Positions 17,061 to 25,736 of a stretch of 64,000 nucleotides of DNA are shown in pieces. A model generated the notes under the pieces. The model had not been told where the DNA came from. It ran no database searches and worked only from the letters and a program-made list of their open reading frames with translations. Source of the stretch: Planktothrix paucivesiculata PCC 9631 (lineage in GTDB: Bacteria > Cyanobacteriota > Cyanobacteriia > Cyanobacteriales > Microcoleaceae); NCBI RefSeq assembly GCF_900009265.2, contig NZ_LR735026.1, positions 1 through 64,000 on the forward strand. The letters run 5' to 3'. Made by a program: the position numbers and the translations under genes. Within the stretch, counting starts at the first letter, position 1, and each line of letters begins with the position of its first letter.

Positions 17061-17324
17061 TCAATTCTGATCTTTAATGGCGGGAAGAATTTCTTGCAAA
17101 AATCTATCTTCAATATTTTGAGGACTAATATTAATAAAATGTAAGTCCTTAAATTTCATTACAATTCCTGAACTACAAGTTTCTAAACAAAATGAGCCTT
17201 TTAGCTCAACTTTGTGATCAATATTATATTCACTCATCAAGGCTTGCAATTTCGGTAACACTTCATACACTCCAAGCTGATGACAAGCGGAACCCATACA
17301 TAAATATAAGTTTTCCTTTGGCAT
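17061..17324 (-). CDS. Thioredoxin-like [2Fe-2S] protein (NuoE/HydC-like) in hox operon
   Basis: An 87-aa protein with four cysteines at 9, 14, 46 and 50 (C-x4-C ... C-x3-C), the binding pattern of the thioredoxin-like [2Fe-2S] domain found in NuoE, HoxE and HydC. It lacks the N-terminal helical domain of HoxE, so it is a free ferredoxin-like module. The ATG at 17324 is chosen because AGGAGG lies 7 bp upstream; an in-frame ATG at 17345 would overlap this site. It opens the three-gene group with the PAS and phosphatase genes, and could feed the redox state of the hydrogenase into them. Confidence 0.85.
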   Translation of the reverse strand: MPKENLYLCMGSACHQLGVYEVLPKLQALMSEYNIDHKVELKGSFCLETCSSGIVMKFKDLHFINISPQNIEDRFLQEILPAIKDQN

Positions 17325-17331
17325 TATTTTG

Positions 17332-17337
17332 CCTCCT
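17332..17337 (-). promoter_or_regulatory. Strong Shine-Dalgarno AGGAGG for the [2Fe-2S] gene
   Basis: On the minus strand AGGAGG lies 7 bp before the ATG at 17324. It fixes the start codon and suggests efficient translation re-initiation after the palindromic gap downstream of hoxH. Confidence 0.8.
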
Positions 17338-17350
17338 AATATCATAAATC

Positions 17351-17466
17351 CGTTGTTGGGCTTTAGCCCTTAAGATTGCGCTGAAGCGCAACAACGGGAT
17401 TGAAAAATGTTGTTGGGCTTGAGATCTTAAGATTGCGCTGAAGCGCAACAACGGCGCAACAACGGT
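17351..17466. repeat. GTTGTTGCGC palindrome cluster between hoxH and the [2Fe-2S] gene
   Basis: At least two inverted units made of GTTGTTG(G/C)GCTT...AAGATTGCGCTGAAGCGC and CAACAACGG fill the 146-bp gap. Long stem-loops are possible. They may reduce read-through from the structural hox genes into the signalling and maturation genes. Confidence 0.8.
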
Positions 17467-17470
17467 GGGA

Positions 17471-18901
17471 TTAATGGCGGTATTTTTCTTGAATAATTGT
17501 TCCGTCCTTTTGAATTAATTGGATGTGTAAAGGCATTTGACCGACGGCGTGGGTGGAACAACTTAAACAAGGATCATAAGCCCGAATTCCGGCTTCCACT
17601 CGGTTTAACATTCCCTCGGGAATATCATTTCCATGAATATAATGTTGGGCAATTTGAGTCACGGTTTTATTCATGGCTAAATTGTTTTGTCCGGTGGCAA
17701 TAATTAAGTTAACTTTCTTAATTAATCCGTTATCATCGACTTGATAATGATGGAATAAAGTGCCGCGAGGAGCTTCACTAACGCCCACCCCTTCTAAACA
17801 GTTAATACCTGCTTCTGAACGCACCCGTTTTGAGATGATATCCGGGTCATCAACTAACTGTTCAATGGCTTCAATACAAGCCAGAATTTCTACTAAACGA
17901 GCATAATGATAGAAGAAGGAAGAAGTGGCGACTCGTCCCCCCGCCCGATGACGAAATTCAATTAATTCTCGGTCGGCATCTTCCGTACCAATACAGTCAC
18001 AAACATTCAATCTTGCTAAGGGCCCCACCCGATAAATTCCATCGGGATATCCCAGGGGTTTGTAATAGGGAAACTTGAGATAAGACCAATTTTCAACGGC
18101 TTCTCCGAGGAAGTCTTGATAGTTATCTTCGCTTAAACCATCAGCGACAATTTCTCCATTACTATCAATAAATCTTAGGTGTCCGCCGTAGTGTTCCCAA
18201 GTACCATCGGGGGCAACTAATCCCATAAATAATGAGGGGAATTTGCCAAAAACATCGATTTCGGTTTTTAATTCCGTATCTAATAAACGTTTAAAGATAC
18301 TAATAGCTAATTCCGTGGTTTGTCGAGCTTCAGGTAAGCGGTCAATAATCCATTCTCGCCCTTCATCGGAAAGGGGAGAACGCACGCCACCGGGCACCGC
18401 CCAAGCCGCATGAATTTTTTTCGCGCCTAATATTTCAATGATCGTTTGTCCGAACTGACGCAAGCGAATTCCTGCCCGGGCTAAATCGGGATCAGCGGCC
18501 ATCAAACCAAAGACATTTCGTTTAGCTGGATCACTATCCCAACCTAATAGAAAATCAGGACTACTGAGGTGGAAAAAACTTAACGCATGGGATTGAGTTA
18601 ATTGGGCTAAATTCATCATCCGGCGCAGTTTTTCCCCGGCTGGAGGGACTTGTACTGCGAGGATTTTATCGCCAGTTTTGGCTGAAGCTAGGAGGTGACT
18701 CACGGGGCAAATTCCGCAAATTCGGGCGGTAATTCCAGCCATTTCAAACATCGGTCGTCCTTCGCAGAATTTTTCAAAACCGCGAAATTCTACGACGTGA
18801 AACCGGGCATTTTCGACTTCTCCCGCATCATCTAAATAGACAGATATTTTAGCATGACCTTCGATCCGAGTCACGGGATCAATAATAACGGTTTTAGACA
18901 T
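17471..18901 (-). CDS. hoxH: Bidirectional [NiFe] hydrogenase large subunit HoxH
   Basis: A 476-aa catalytic subunit. Nickel ligands are in RICGIC (C62, C65) and DPCLSCSTH (C445, C448). The protein is encoded as a precursor: H451 is followed by 25 residues (beginning AVGQMPL) that HoxW should remove. It pairs with HoxY as the hydrogenase module of the pentameric, soluble HoxEFUYH enzyme, which reversibly couples H2 to NAD(P)H or ferredoxin/flavodoxin. The gap to hoxY is 138 bp and contains an inverted palindrome pair. Confidence 0.97.
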   Translation of the reverse strand: MSKTVIIDPVTRIEGHAKISVYLDDAGEVENARFHVVEFRGFEKFCEGRPMFEMAGITARICGICPVSHLLASAKTGDKILAVQVPPAGEKLRRMMNLAQLTQSHALSFFHLSSPDFLLGWDSDPAKRNVFGLMAADPDLARAGIRLRQFGQTIIEILGAKKIHAAWAVPGGVRSPLSDEGREWIIDRLPEARQTTELAISIFKRLLDTELKTEIDVFGKFPSLFMGLVAPDGTWEHYGGHLRFIDSNGEIVADGLSEDNYQDFLGEAVENWSYLKFPYYKPLGYPDGIYRVGPLARLNVCDCIGTEDADRELIEFRHRAGGRVATSSFFYHYARLVEILACIEAIEQLVDDPDIISKRVRSEAGINCLEGVGVSEAPRGTLFHHYQVDDNGLIKKVNLIIATGQNNLAMNKTVTQIAQHYIHGNDIPEGMLNRVEAGIRAYDPCLSCSTHAVGQMPLHIQLIQKDGTIIQEKYRH

Positions 18902-18947
18902 ATTTTTAACCTCTGTAGTTTGTTATTTAGCTTGAACTTTTCTATCC

Positions 18948-19038
18948 CGTTGTTGCGCTTCAGCGCATCTTTTTAGATTTGAGGATGGAAATTAAGGGTT
19001 GGAATTTGAATCCTCGGGTGCGCTTAAGCGCAACAACG
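18948..19038. repeat. Inverted GTTGTTGCGC repeats between hoxY and hoxH
   Basis: CGTTGTTGCGCTTCAGCGC at 18948-18966 and its near-perfect inverse at 19020-19038 can pair into a 19-bp stem around a 53-nt loop, starting one base after the hoxY stop. This might stabilise or terminate part of the hox transcript. Confidence 0.75.
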
Positions 19039-19039
19039 G

Positions 19040-19588
19040 TTAACCAAATTTGATCATTTCCCGTCCTTCCATCACGGGTTTTTTCCCTTCTAATAAAGGA
19101 GCGATCGCGGCTTTAATTCTATCGGAAGATGGAGGACATCCGGGTAAAAAGATGTCAATATCAACTAATTCATGAATCGGACGCACTCGCTCTAAGAGTT
19201 CAGGCACAATACCCGGTTCATTCGGTAATTGAGCCCCGATATCACTGAGTTCCAAATAACAGCGTTTTAAGACAGGTTCCGTACTACCTAACATATTTCT
19301 CATGGCAGGAACGTTAGCTGTTACCGCACAATCTCCAAAGGAAATTAAGAGTTTAGTCCGTTTTCTAACTTGATACAATAACTCTAAATTTTCTTCGTTA
19401 GCCACGGCTCCTTCCACTAAACAAACATCCACATTTTCAGGATATTCTTTGATGTCACAACCCACCGGACTAAAGACAACATCGACTTTTTCCGCGAGAT
19501 CAAATAGCCATTCATCTAAGTCTAAAAACGACATATGGCAACCGGAACATCCCGCCAACCAAACCGTAGCAAATTTTATCTTGTCCAT
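19040..19588 (-). CDS. hoxY: Bidirectional [NiFe] hydrogenase small subunit HoxY
   Basis: A 182-aa small subunit carrying the proximal [4Fe-4S] cluster: cysteines in GCSGCH (C14, C17), then FGDCAV near 102 and LPGCPPSSD near 150. There is no Tat signal and no extra C-terminal cluster domain, as expected for the cytoplasmic group 3d enzyme. The first 13 bp overlap the end of hoxU, implying translational coupling. Confidence 0.96.
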   Translation of the reverse strand: MDKIKFATVWLAGCSGCHMSFLDLDEWLFDLAEKVDVVFSPVGCDIKEYPENVDVCLVEGAVANEENLELLYQVRKRTKLLISFGDCAVTANVPAMRNMLGSTEPVLKRCYLELSDIGAQLPNEPGIVPELLERVRPIHELVDIDIFLPGCPPSSDRIKAAIAPLLEGKKPVMEGREMIKFG

Positions 19589-20292
19589 TGATGTTTCCCT
19601 CTTGCATCTGCTAAGAATTCTAGTTTTTCACTATCCCGTTGCATTTCTGCCGTAGTGGTGCCTTTTTTAAAGATTGAACCCGTGGGACAAGCATCCACAC
19701 ACTTACCACAGGAGGTACAAGCATCTACATCCCCCCAGGGTTGATTTAAACCACTAATAATTTTAGCTGCGGCTCCCCGATATCCGACATCCCAGACGTG
19801 GGCTCCTTCAATTTCAGCACAAACTCTGACACACCGAGTGCACATAATACAACGGTTATGATCGATGCCGAATTTACTATGAGAAATGTCTACTTCTCGC
19901 TCAGGAAAGCGATAGGGAAAACGGCTATGATCCATGCCCACTTCAATCGCAACGTCCTGTAATTCACAGTTACCATTGGCAACACAAACGGCGCAAACAT
20001 GATTTCCTTCTGCGAATAATAACTCAACGGTCATGCGTCGATATTCTTGCAGTTGGGGGGTTTGGGTACAGACTTCCATACCTTCTGCAACTTCGGTAAC
20101 ACAAGCCGGTAATAAACGATTAATTCCTTTAATTTCTACTAGGCATAACCGACAAGCTCCCACATCGGAAACCCCGTCTAAATGACAGAGTTTAGGAATT
20201 TTTACCCCGGCTTCTTCGGCGGCTTTGAGTACGGATGTTCCTTCTTCAACGGCAACATCAATTCCATCAATAACTAGGGTTTTTACGGACAT
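19576..20292 (-). CDS. hoxU: Diaphorase subunit HoxU
   Basis: A 238-aa NuoG-like electron-transfer subunit. Visible sites: plant-type [2Fe-2S] cysteines near 36-65 (CHLDGVSDVGACRLC), the His/Cys [4Fe-4S] segment near 98-108 (HVCAVCVANGNC), and two [4Fe-4S] motifs CIMCTRCVRVC and CTSCGKCVDACPTG in the C-terminal half. It connects HoxF and HoxE to HoxY. It is separated from hcp by 140 bp that include a hairpin (20409-20426). Confidence 0.96.
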   Translation of the reverse strand: MSVKTLVIDGIDVAVEEGTSVLKAAEEAGVKIPKLCHLDGVSDVGACRLCLVEIKGINRLLPACVTEVAEGMEVCTQTPQLQEYRRMTVELLFAEGNHVCAVCVANGNCELQDVAIEVGMDHSRFPYRFPEREVDISHSKFGIDHNRCIMCTRCVRVCAEIEGAHVWDVGYRGAAAKIISGLNQPWGDVDACTSCGKCVDACPTGSIFKKGTTTAEMQRDSEKLEFLADARGKHQWTR

Positions 20293-20408
20293 AATTCTTT
20301 ATCTCCTCTCAGGTTTAAATATCAAATTTAATCCTTTAACTTTAAGATGTATCTGGTTTCATTGTAGCAGTTTTTTCTAATATTTTCTACGGATTTTTTT
20401 GGGGTAAA

Positions 20409-20426
20409 GGTGGGCAAACGCCCACC
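20409..20426. repeat. GGTGGGC hairpin between hcp and hoxU
   Basis: GGTGGGCAAACGCCCACC forms a 7-bp GC-rich stem with a 4-nt loop. No T-run follows in the direction of transcription, so it is not a standard terminator; it may be an mRNA processing or pause structure. Confidence 0.6.
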
Positions 20427-20432
20427 CAATAT

Positions 20433-22082
20433 TTAAGCTAAACAAGCGGCTAAATCTTCATCGGGGGTTGAAATTGCTTTCAGATGATAGGTGTCCGATA
20501 GTAATTGGAACACATTCGGAGAAATAAAAGCAGGTAAAGTGGGGCCTAAGCGAATGTCTTGAATCCCTAAATATAACAGGGTTAATAACACCGCCACGGC
20601 TTTTTGTTCATACCATGACAAAATCATGGACAGGGGTAATTCATTCACACCAATATCAAAAGCTTTGGCTAATCCTAAAGCAATTTGGATGGCAGAATAA
20701 GCATCATTACATTGTCCCACATCCATCAATCGAGGAATGTTACCAATCTCACCTAATTCTTTATCAAAAAAGCGGAATTTTCCACAAGCTAAGGTGAGGA
20801 CAACACAATCTTGGGGAACTTTTTCCACAAATTCTGTATAGTAACTCCGTCCAGGTTTGGCCCCATCACAACCGCCAACTAAAAAGAAGTGACGAATTTT
20901 GCCAGCTTTAACCGCTTCAACGACGTGATCAGCTACACTTAAAACCGCATTATGGGCAAATCCGGTTTTCACTTCCCGGGGGGTTTCATCATCCAAAAAG
21001 CCGGGGAGTTCTAGCGCTTCTTGAATCACTGGAGTAAAATCAGGAATCCCATCAGCATCGGAGGGTAAATAGCCTAACCCTGGATAGCCCACTGGCCCAA
21101 GAGTAAACAATTTTTTATCATAGGTTTCATGGGGCGGCATTAAACAATTTGTTGTCACCACAATTGCCCCGGGAAACTTAGCAAAATCTTTGGTTTGATT
21201 CTGCCATGCTGTGCCAAAATGTCCGAACAAATGGGGATATTTTTGTTTTAAAATCGGATATCCATGGGCGGGTAATAATTCCCCATGAGTATAAACCGTA
21301 ATCCCCGTATCTAAGGTTTGTTGTAACAGGGCTTCTAACTGTTTAATATCATGTCCCGAGACTAAAATCGCCTTACCTTGACGATGATTTAAGGGAACCG
21401 TTGTCGGGGTTGGATGTCCATAATGTCCGGTATGTCCGGCGTCTAATAATTCCATCGCCCGGAGGTTCATTTCTCCCACTTTTAAGGCTAAACCGACCCA
21501 GGCATTTAAGTCCAAATCCTGCCGATCTAAAGCAATTAAGGCTTCATAGATGAACTGATAAATTTTTTCATCCTCTTGACCCAGTTCATAGGCGTGGAAG
21601 GCGTAGGAGGCTAATCCTTTGATGCCATAAATGGTGGTTAATTGCAGGGAATAGATATCAATATTCCCACTGGCTTTTTGAATTAAATCTAAGGCAAACT
21701 GTTGTCCCTGTTCCGATAAATTCTCCTCAAAATCCGGCTGATAATTACAAATTTCCGGCCAGGAAATTGGGGTAGGACTTTTACTTTCCACCGCTTGTTT
21801 TAAGGTTTCCCGAAATTGTAAAGCCTGTTGAGCCGAGTCAGCAAATCGCTTGGTACTAAAGTTAACATTAGTCATCGTAGAAAACATCGATTCACAGGTG
21901 AAACGATCAATTTCTCGATTTGGAATCCCTAGCTCATAGGCTTTTAAAGCAATGGGGGCAATACTGCGTAAGCAATAGACTAATAAATCTTGGATTGAAT
22001 TAACTTCTGGACTTTTACCACAGGCCCCCCATTGATGACAGCCATTTCCACTGGCGGTTTGTTCACATTGTTCGCAAAACAT
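20433..22082 (-). CDS. hcp: Hybrid cluster protein (hydroxylamine reductase-like)
   Basis: A 549-aa protein with the N-terminal Fe-S motif C3-x2-C6-x8-C15-x5-C21 and the hybrid-cluster ligands in the C-terminal two-thirds (ATTNC, GGCDGAKPGRSYY, LACGKFRFF segments). Hcp proteins reduce hydroxylamine or nitric oxide; the physiological role in cyanobacteria is unclear. It is placed inside the hydrogenase operon between hoxF and hoxU, an arrangement I recall from other filamentous cyanobacteria. It could take electrons from the diaphorase. Flanking gaps (261 bp to hoxF, 140 bp to hoxU) are larger than elsewhere in the operon. Confidence 0.93.
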   Translation of the reverse strand: MFCEQCEQTASGNGCHQWGACGKSPEVNSIQDLLVYCLRSIAPIALKAYELGIPNREIDRFTCESMFSTMTNVNFSTKRFADSAQQALQFRETLKQAVESKSPTPISWPEICNYQPDFEENLSEQGQQFALDLIQKASGNIDIYSLQLTTIYGIKGLASYAFHAYELGQEDEKIYQFIYEALIALDRQDLDLNAWVGLALKVGEMNLRAMELLDAGHTGHYGHPTPTTVPLNHRQGKAILVSGHDIKQLEALLQQTLDTGITVYTHGELLPAHGYPILKQKYPHLFGHFGTAWQNQTKDFAKFPGAIVVTTNCLMPPHETYDKKLFTLGPVGYPGLGYLPSDADGIPDFTPVIQEALELPGFLDDETPREVKTGFAHNAVLSVADHVVEAVKAGKIRHFFLVGGCDGAKPGRSYYTEFVEKVPQDCVVLTLACGKFRFFDKELGEIGNIPRLMDVGQCNDAYSAIQIALGLAKAFDIGVNELPLSMILSWYEQKAVAVLLTLLYLGIQDIRLGPTLPAFISPNVFQLLSDTYHLKAISTPDEDLAACLA

Positions 22083-22343
22083 TTTTTATGATCCTTACTT
22101 GAAAGTATGGGATACAAGGGGTGAATTTTATCTGTGTTGACCACAATATCGTCACCCATTGCAGATATAGCAATCCTATTCGAGTTGTGTTCAAAATTCC
22201 TGAGCAAAAGGGAATACTTCGACTTCGCTCAGTAACAAGGGAATAGGGAATAGGGATCACACTTCTGACTGTTTCATATCAGTATTGAAATGTTACAACC
22301 TCGGCACGGATTGCTATAGAAACCGCCTCATGTTCACCGAAGG
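22083..22343. other. hoxF-hcp intergenic region with dispersed repeats
   Basis: No gene. It holds the exact second copy of the ACTTCGACTTCGCTCAGTAA repeat (22216-22236) beside short GGGAATA units at about 22237-22257. The size suggests either a secondary promoter for hcp or repeat insertion into the operon. Confidence 0.6.
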
Positions 22344-23960
22344 TTAAGACCCCGAAACCCGTCCGCTTTCTTCGGGTTGCAACAATGCCTCATATTCCTC
22401 TGGGAAATAACGTAACGTACTCAAGACCGGATTGGGGGCCGTTTGTCCGAGTCCGCATAAACTGGTGGCTTTGACCATTTCCGATAACAGTTTCATTTTC
22501 TCAATATCTGCGGTGGTGGCTTGTTTATTGAGAATTTTGGTTAACATTTGATACAGTTGAACCGTTCCAGTGCGGCAGGGAACACATTTTCCACAGGTTT
22601 CCCCCCGACAGAATTCCATATAGAATTGGGCAACTTGCACCATACTGGTGTTTTCGTCGAGCACCACCATGCCCCCTGAACCCATCATAGATCCTAATTG
22701 GGCCAAGGATTCATAATCTACTGGGGTATCTAAATGTTCGGCGGGAATACAACCGCCCGATGGCCCTCCAGTTTGCACGGCTTTCACCTTCACCCCGCCG
22801 GGAATACCGCCGCCCATGTCCTCGATAATTTTGCGTAAACTAATCCCCATGGGGACTTCAATTAAACCAGTATTGCGAATTTTGCCCGTGAGGGAGAAAA
22901 TTTTAGTCCCCTTGCTTTTTTCTGTCCCAATGCCGGAAAACCAGTCGCTGCCTTTTTTAATAATCGGGGCAATATTGGCCAGGGTTTCGACGTTATTAAT
23001 TAGGGTGGGCTCCCCCCATAAACCGGAAACGGCGGGATAGGGTGGGCGAGGGCGAGGAGTGCCGCGTCCCCCATCAATGGAAGCAATCAGGGCGGTTTCT
23101 TCCCCACAGACAAAGGCACCCGCCCCTACCCGGATATCGATGCGAAAATCTATTCCCGACCCAAAGACTTGACTACCTAAAATTCCCTGACGTTTGGCCT
23201 GTTGGATGGCTTTTTGTAGACGGGAGATGGCCAGGGGATATTCAGCCCGGACATAAATATAGCCTTGGGTCGCACCGACGGCATACCCGGCGATCGCCAT
23301 GCCTTCTAAAATCCGATGGGGGTCACTTTCCAACACACTCCGATCCATGAAAGCACCGGGATCTCCTTCATCGGCGTTGCAGATCACATATTTCTGTCCC
23401 GGGGGCATTTTGGCAACGGTGGCCCATTTTAATCCGGTGGGATATCCGGCCCCGCCCCGGCCCCGTAGCCCGGATTTGGTAATTTCCGCCACCACCTCGG
23501 CCGGACTCATTTCATAAACGGCATGATGCAGGGCTTGGTATCCACCCACGGCGATATATTCGCCAATTTTTTCCGGGTCAATTTTACCGCTATTTTCTCG
23601 AACAATTAGCAGTTGACCACTAAAAAAGGGATGGTTGCGATCGCCGAGGACGGGTTTGGCTTCTCCCCCATTCAGGGCTTCAATAATAGATGGGGCTTCT
23701 TCGGGGGTGACTTTCTCGTATTGCAGTCCGGCGGGTTCGACTTCAACGATTGGCCCCCGGCCACAAAATCCCATACAACCCACCCCGACCACTTGCACCC
23801 TCTCCTCCAGTCCAGCGGCTTTCACTGCCGCATCCATTTGGTCTTTGACACCCAAGGAATTTGAGGCCACACATCCGGTTGAGGTACAACAATGAACCCG
23901 GATCGGTTTTTGGGATTTTTGTTCCTTCTCAGCCAATTCTAATAATTCGCTATATTCCAT
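22344..23960 (-). CDS. hoxF: Diaphorase subunit HoxF (NADH/FMN binding)
   Basis: A 538-aa NuoF-like subunit with an N-terminal thioredoxin-like [2Fe-2S] domain (C25, C30, C62, C66), the FMN/NAD(P)H-binding core ([13 protein letters not shown] near 170, [15 protein letters not shown] near 205) and a C-terminal [4Fe-4S] site in [10 protein letters not shown]. It is where the Hox enzyme exchanges electrons with NAD(P)H. Start [10 protein letters not shown] at 23960; a 254-bp repeat-filled gap separates it from hoxE. Confidence 0.96.
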   Translation of the reverse strand: MEYSELLELAEKEQKSQKPIRVHCCTSTGCVASNSLGVKDQMDAAVKAAGLEERVQVVGVGCMGFCGRGPIVEVEPAGLQYEKVTPEEAPSIIEALNGGEAKPVLGDRNHPFFSGQLLIVRENSGKIDPEKIGEYIAVGGYQALHHAVYEMSPAEVVAEITKSGLRGRGGAGYPTGLKWATVAKMPPGQKYVICNADEGDPGAFMDRSVLESDPHRILEGMAIAGYAVGATQGYIYVRAEYPLAISRLQKAIQQAKRQGILGSQVFGSGIDFRIDIRVGAGAFVCGEETALIASIDGGRGTPRPRPPYPAVSGLWGEPTLINNVETLANIAPIIKKGSDWFSGIGTEKSKGTKIFSLTGKIRNTGLIEVPMGISLRKIIEDMGGGIPGGVKVKAVQTGGPSGGCIPAEHLDTPVDYESLAQLGSMMGSGGMVVLDENTSMVQVAQFYMEFCRGETCGKCVPCRTGTVQLYQMLTKILNKQATTADIEKMKLLSEMVKATSLCGLGQTAPNPVLSTLRYFPEEYEALLQPEESGRVSGS

Positions 23961-23992
23961 AATTTCTGTTTTCCTCTATATCGTAGGTTTTG

Positions 23993-24125
23993 GGTAATGG
24001 GTTATGGGTTATGGGTAATAGGTAATGGGTAATGGGTAATGGGTAATAGGTAATGGGTAATGGGTTATGGGTTATGGGTTATGGGTTATGGGTTTAGGAT
24101 GCGAAGGTAATGGGTTATGGGTTAT
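23993..24125. repeat. GGGTAAT/GGGTTAT tandem array between hoxE and hoxF
   Basis: About eighteen degenerate heptamers (GGGTAAT, GGGTTAT, AGGTAAT), interrupted once at 24093-24108. Same family as the array at the start of the window. It lies inside the hox operon, in the hoxE-hoxF gap. Confidence 0.85.
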
Positions 24126-24133
24126 GGGGTTTC

Positions 24134-24229
24134 CCCATGCTCCCCCTGCTCCCCATGCTCCCCCTGCTCCCCATGCTCCCCCTGCTCCCCCTGCTCCCCC
24201 TGCCTCCCCTTCCCCTACTCCCCTACTTC
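24134..24229. repeat. C-rich CTCCCC(A/C)TG tandem array at the end of hoxE
   Basis: Repeats of CATGCTCCCC and CTGCTCCCC. The mirror-image G-rich form occurs at 31258-31334 after rplY. The last codons of hoxE (the ESEEVGE end) are encoded by the edge of this array. Confidence 0.85.
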
Positions 24230-24754
24230 CTCTGATTCCCATGCCGCCATCCGCTCACAAGCCATTTCCGGTGTCTGTTGGGCGGCGACTTTGCCATCAA
24301 AAACCACGGCTGGAGCAATACCACAGGCTCCAATACAACGGGCGGTCATAATCGAAATTTGACCATCGGCGGTGGTTTCCCCAGCTTTAATTCCGGTTCG
24401 AGCTTCTAAGGCGGTTAAGACATCCCCGCCCCCCTTAACGTAACAAGCTGTTCCTAAACAAACTACACAGGTATGGGCGCCATTGGGTTTGAGGGAGAAT
24501 AAATGATAGAAGGTGGCGACTCCATAGACATAACTGAGGGGAAGTTTCAGATTTCTGGCCACATAAATTAGAACATCTTCTTCTAAAAAGCCAAAGGATT
24601 CTTGGGCTTTATGTAGCACTTCAATTAAAGCGTCCTGACGATATTGGTTGCGCTTCATGGTCATATCGAGGACTTTAAACCGTTTATCGCCTCCTTTTGT
24701 GGCTTCAGCTTTGGCTTTATCAGTTTTTGCAGTATTTACCGTAGAAGATTGCAT
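24215..24754 (-). CDS. hoxE: Diaphorase subunit HoxE
   Basis: A 179-aa NuoE-like subunit with a [2Fe-2S] cluster on C99, C104, C140 and C144. The N-terminal 1-25 is a Lys/Ala-rich extension. The ATG at 24754 is preferred; an upstream ATG at 24787 would add 11 residues. HoxE completes the diaphorase part of HoxEFUYH and is the first gene of the operon. The extreme C-terminus (about six residues) runs into a simple-sequence array, so the ancestral stop may have been altered. Confidence 0.94.
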   Translation of the reverse strand: MQSSTVNTAKTDKAKAEATKGGDKRFKVLDMTMKRNQYRQDALIEVLHKAQESFGFLEEDVLIYVARNLKLPLSYVYGVATFYHLFSLKPNGAHTCVVCLGTACYVKGGGDVLTALEARTGIKAGETTADGQISIMTARCIGACGIAPAVVFDGKVAAQQTPEMACERMAAWESEEVGE

Positions 24755-25158
24755 AGTTCTGTTCTCTACTAATGATGTGGGTGTCACTCATTTTGTAATC
24801 AAAGATACCTTCAGAAAAGTTGGGTTCAGTTCACCAAAAAAGGGTCGCAAATTTAATCATGAACCTTGGGGGACTCAAGGATTATAGACTAGGTTGAGAG
24901 TTCTATAAACAACGATTGTGTTGTTTATCTCGATGATTCTTGGTTGGGTTCCAACTTCTCACCTAAATTGTAAGTCTACTGCTAATTTAGGGAAAAAAGT
25001 ATTAAGATAAAGCAAAGAATTAATCAACCTGGGTTAATAATGGATGTAGCATGGATCGGACTGAAATAGTGGGACAATCCCCGCTCGAATAAATTCCCTG
25101 GATGTTCCATCAGTTTTCTGTCCTTGCTTCAATAAATGTAACATTTTTAGGTGTACTG
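24755..25158. promoter_or_regulatory. Divergent hoxE-hypC control region
   Basis: About 400 bp without a gene separate hoxE (minus) and hypC (plus). The hox promoter must lie here. I see AT-rich candidates (for example around 24985-25020) but no motif I can assign with confidence to LexA, AbrB-like or NtcA regulators, which are reported hox regulators in other cyanobacteria. Confidence 0.5.
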
Positions 25159-25392
25159 ATGTGTTTAGCGATTCCAGGTCAATTATTGAGTATTTCCGGG
25201 GATGACCCCTTGGAAAAAGTCGGCAAAGTTAGCTTTGGTGGAATGGTCAAAGAGATCAACTTGGCCTATGTTCCAGAGGTTCAAGTCGGTGACTATGTGA
25301 TTGTTCATGTGGGTTTTGCTTTGAGTATTGTGGATGAACAAGCCGCGCAACAAACCTTAACAGACTTAGAACAAATGGCGGTAATAAGTTAA
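25159..25392 (+). CDS. hypC: Hydrogenase assembly chaperone HypC
   Basis: A 77-aa chaperone starting MCLAIPGQL, the invariant N-terminus whose Cys2 binds the iron precursor and HoxH. The ATG at 25159 is chosen for this motif and for AGGTG seven bases upstream; a longer frame from 25102 would bury the essential cysteine. It faces away from hoxE, with nifJ 344 bp downstream on the same strand. hypD and hypE, its partners, are not in the window. Confidence 0.95.
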   Translation: MCLAIPGQLLSISGDDPLEKVGKVSFGGMVKEINLAYVPEVQVGDYVIVHVGFALSIVDEQAAQQTLTDLEQMAVIS

Positions 25393-25736
25393 AAAACGTT
25401 AAGCTGTGATCCACTTTCTGCCATTTTTATTAGATGATCTAAAGCAATAACTCAAGGAACGTAGACCTCAAAAATTCTTAATCAAAACTTAAGGAGGTTT
25501 TAATCTCGATTAGGATTTAACCTGAGAAATTCTCAATTCAACAACGACGGAGATCATTAGAGAAAGCTGAATTAATTGTTAAGGAAAATTCTGTCCGTTT
25601 AACTACAGAACTACAATTATTGTAAATTCAAACTCAACATCAGCAAGGATGAATTCCGGCGCGTAAATTACCACAATAATTCTGTAGAAAAGCGGGCGAT
25701 CGCATCAAATTTTTATTAAAGAGAGGAATTTCAAGA
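25393..25736. promoter_or_regulatory. hypC-nifJ intergenic region
   Basis: A 344-bp gap without an intact gene. It ends with the nifJ ribosome-binding site GAGAGGAAT about 9 bp before the ATG. A HIP1 site is at about 25696. A stretch at about 25545-25625 reads as a short open helical peptide but has no support as a gene. Confidence 0.45.

Noticed and set aside
17263-17451. 62-aa protein from the palindrome cluster after hoxH
   Set aside because: Its sequence (LLRFSAILR repeated) is the translation of the GTTGTTGCGC palindromes.
20409-20426. Intrinsic terminator between hcp and hoxU
   Set aside because: Strong stem but no T-run in the direction of transcription; kept only as a hairpin.
24067-24362. 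Proline/serine-rich proteins over the C-rich array
   Set aside because: Both frames are translations of simple repeats next to hoxE; no coding features.
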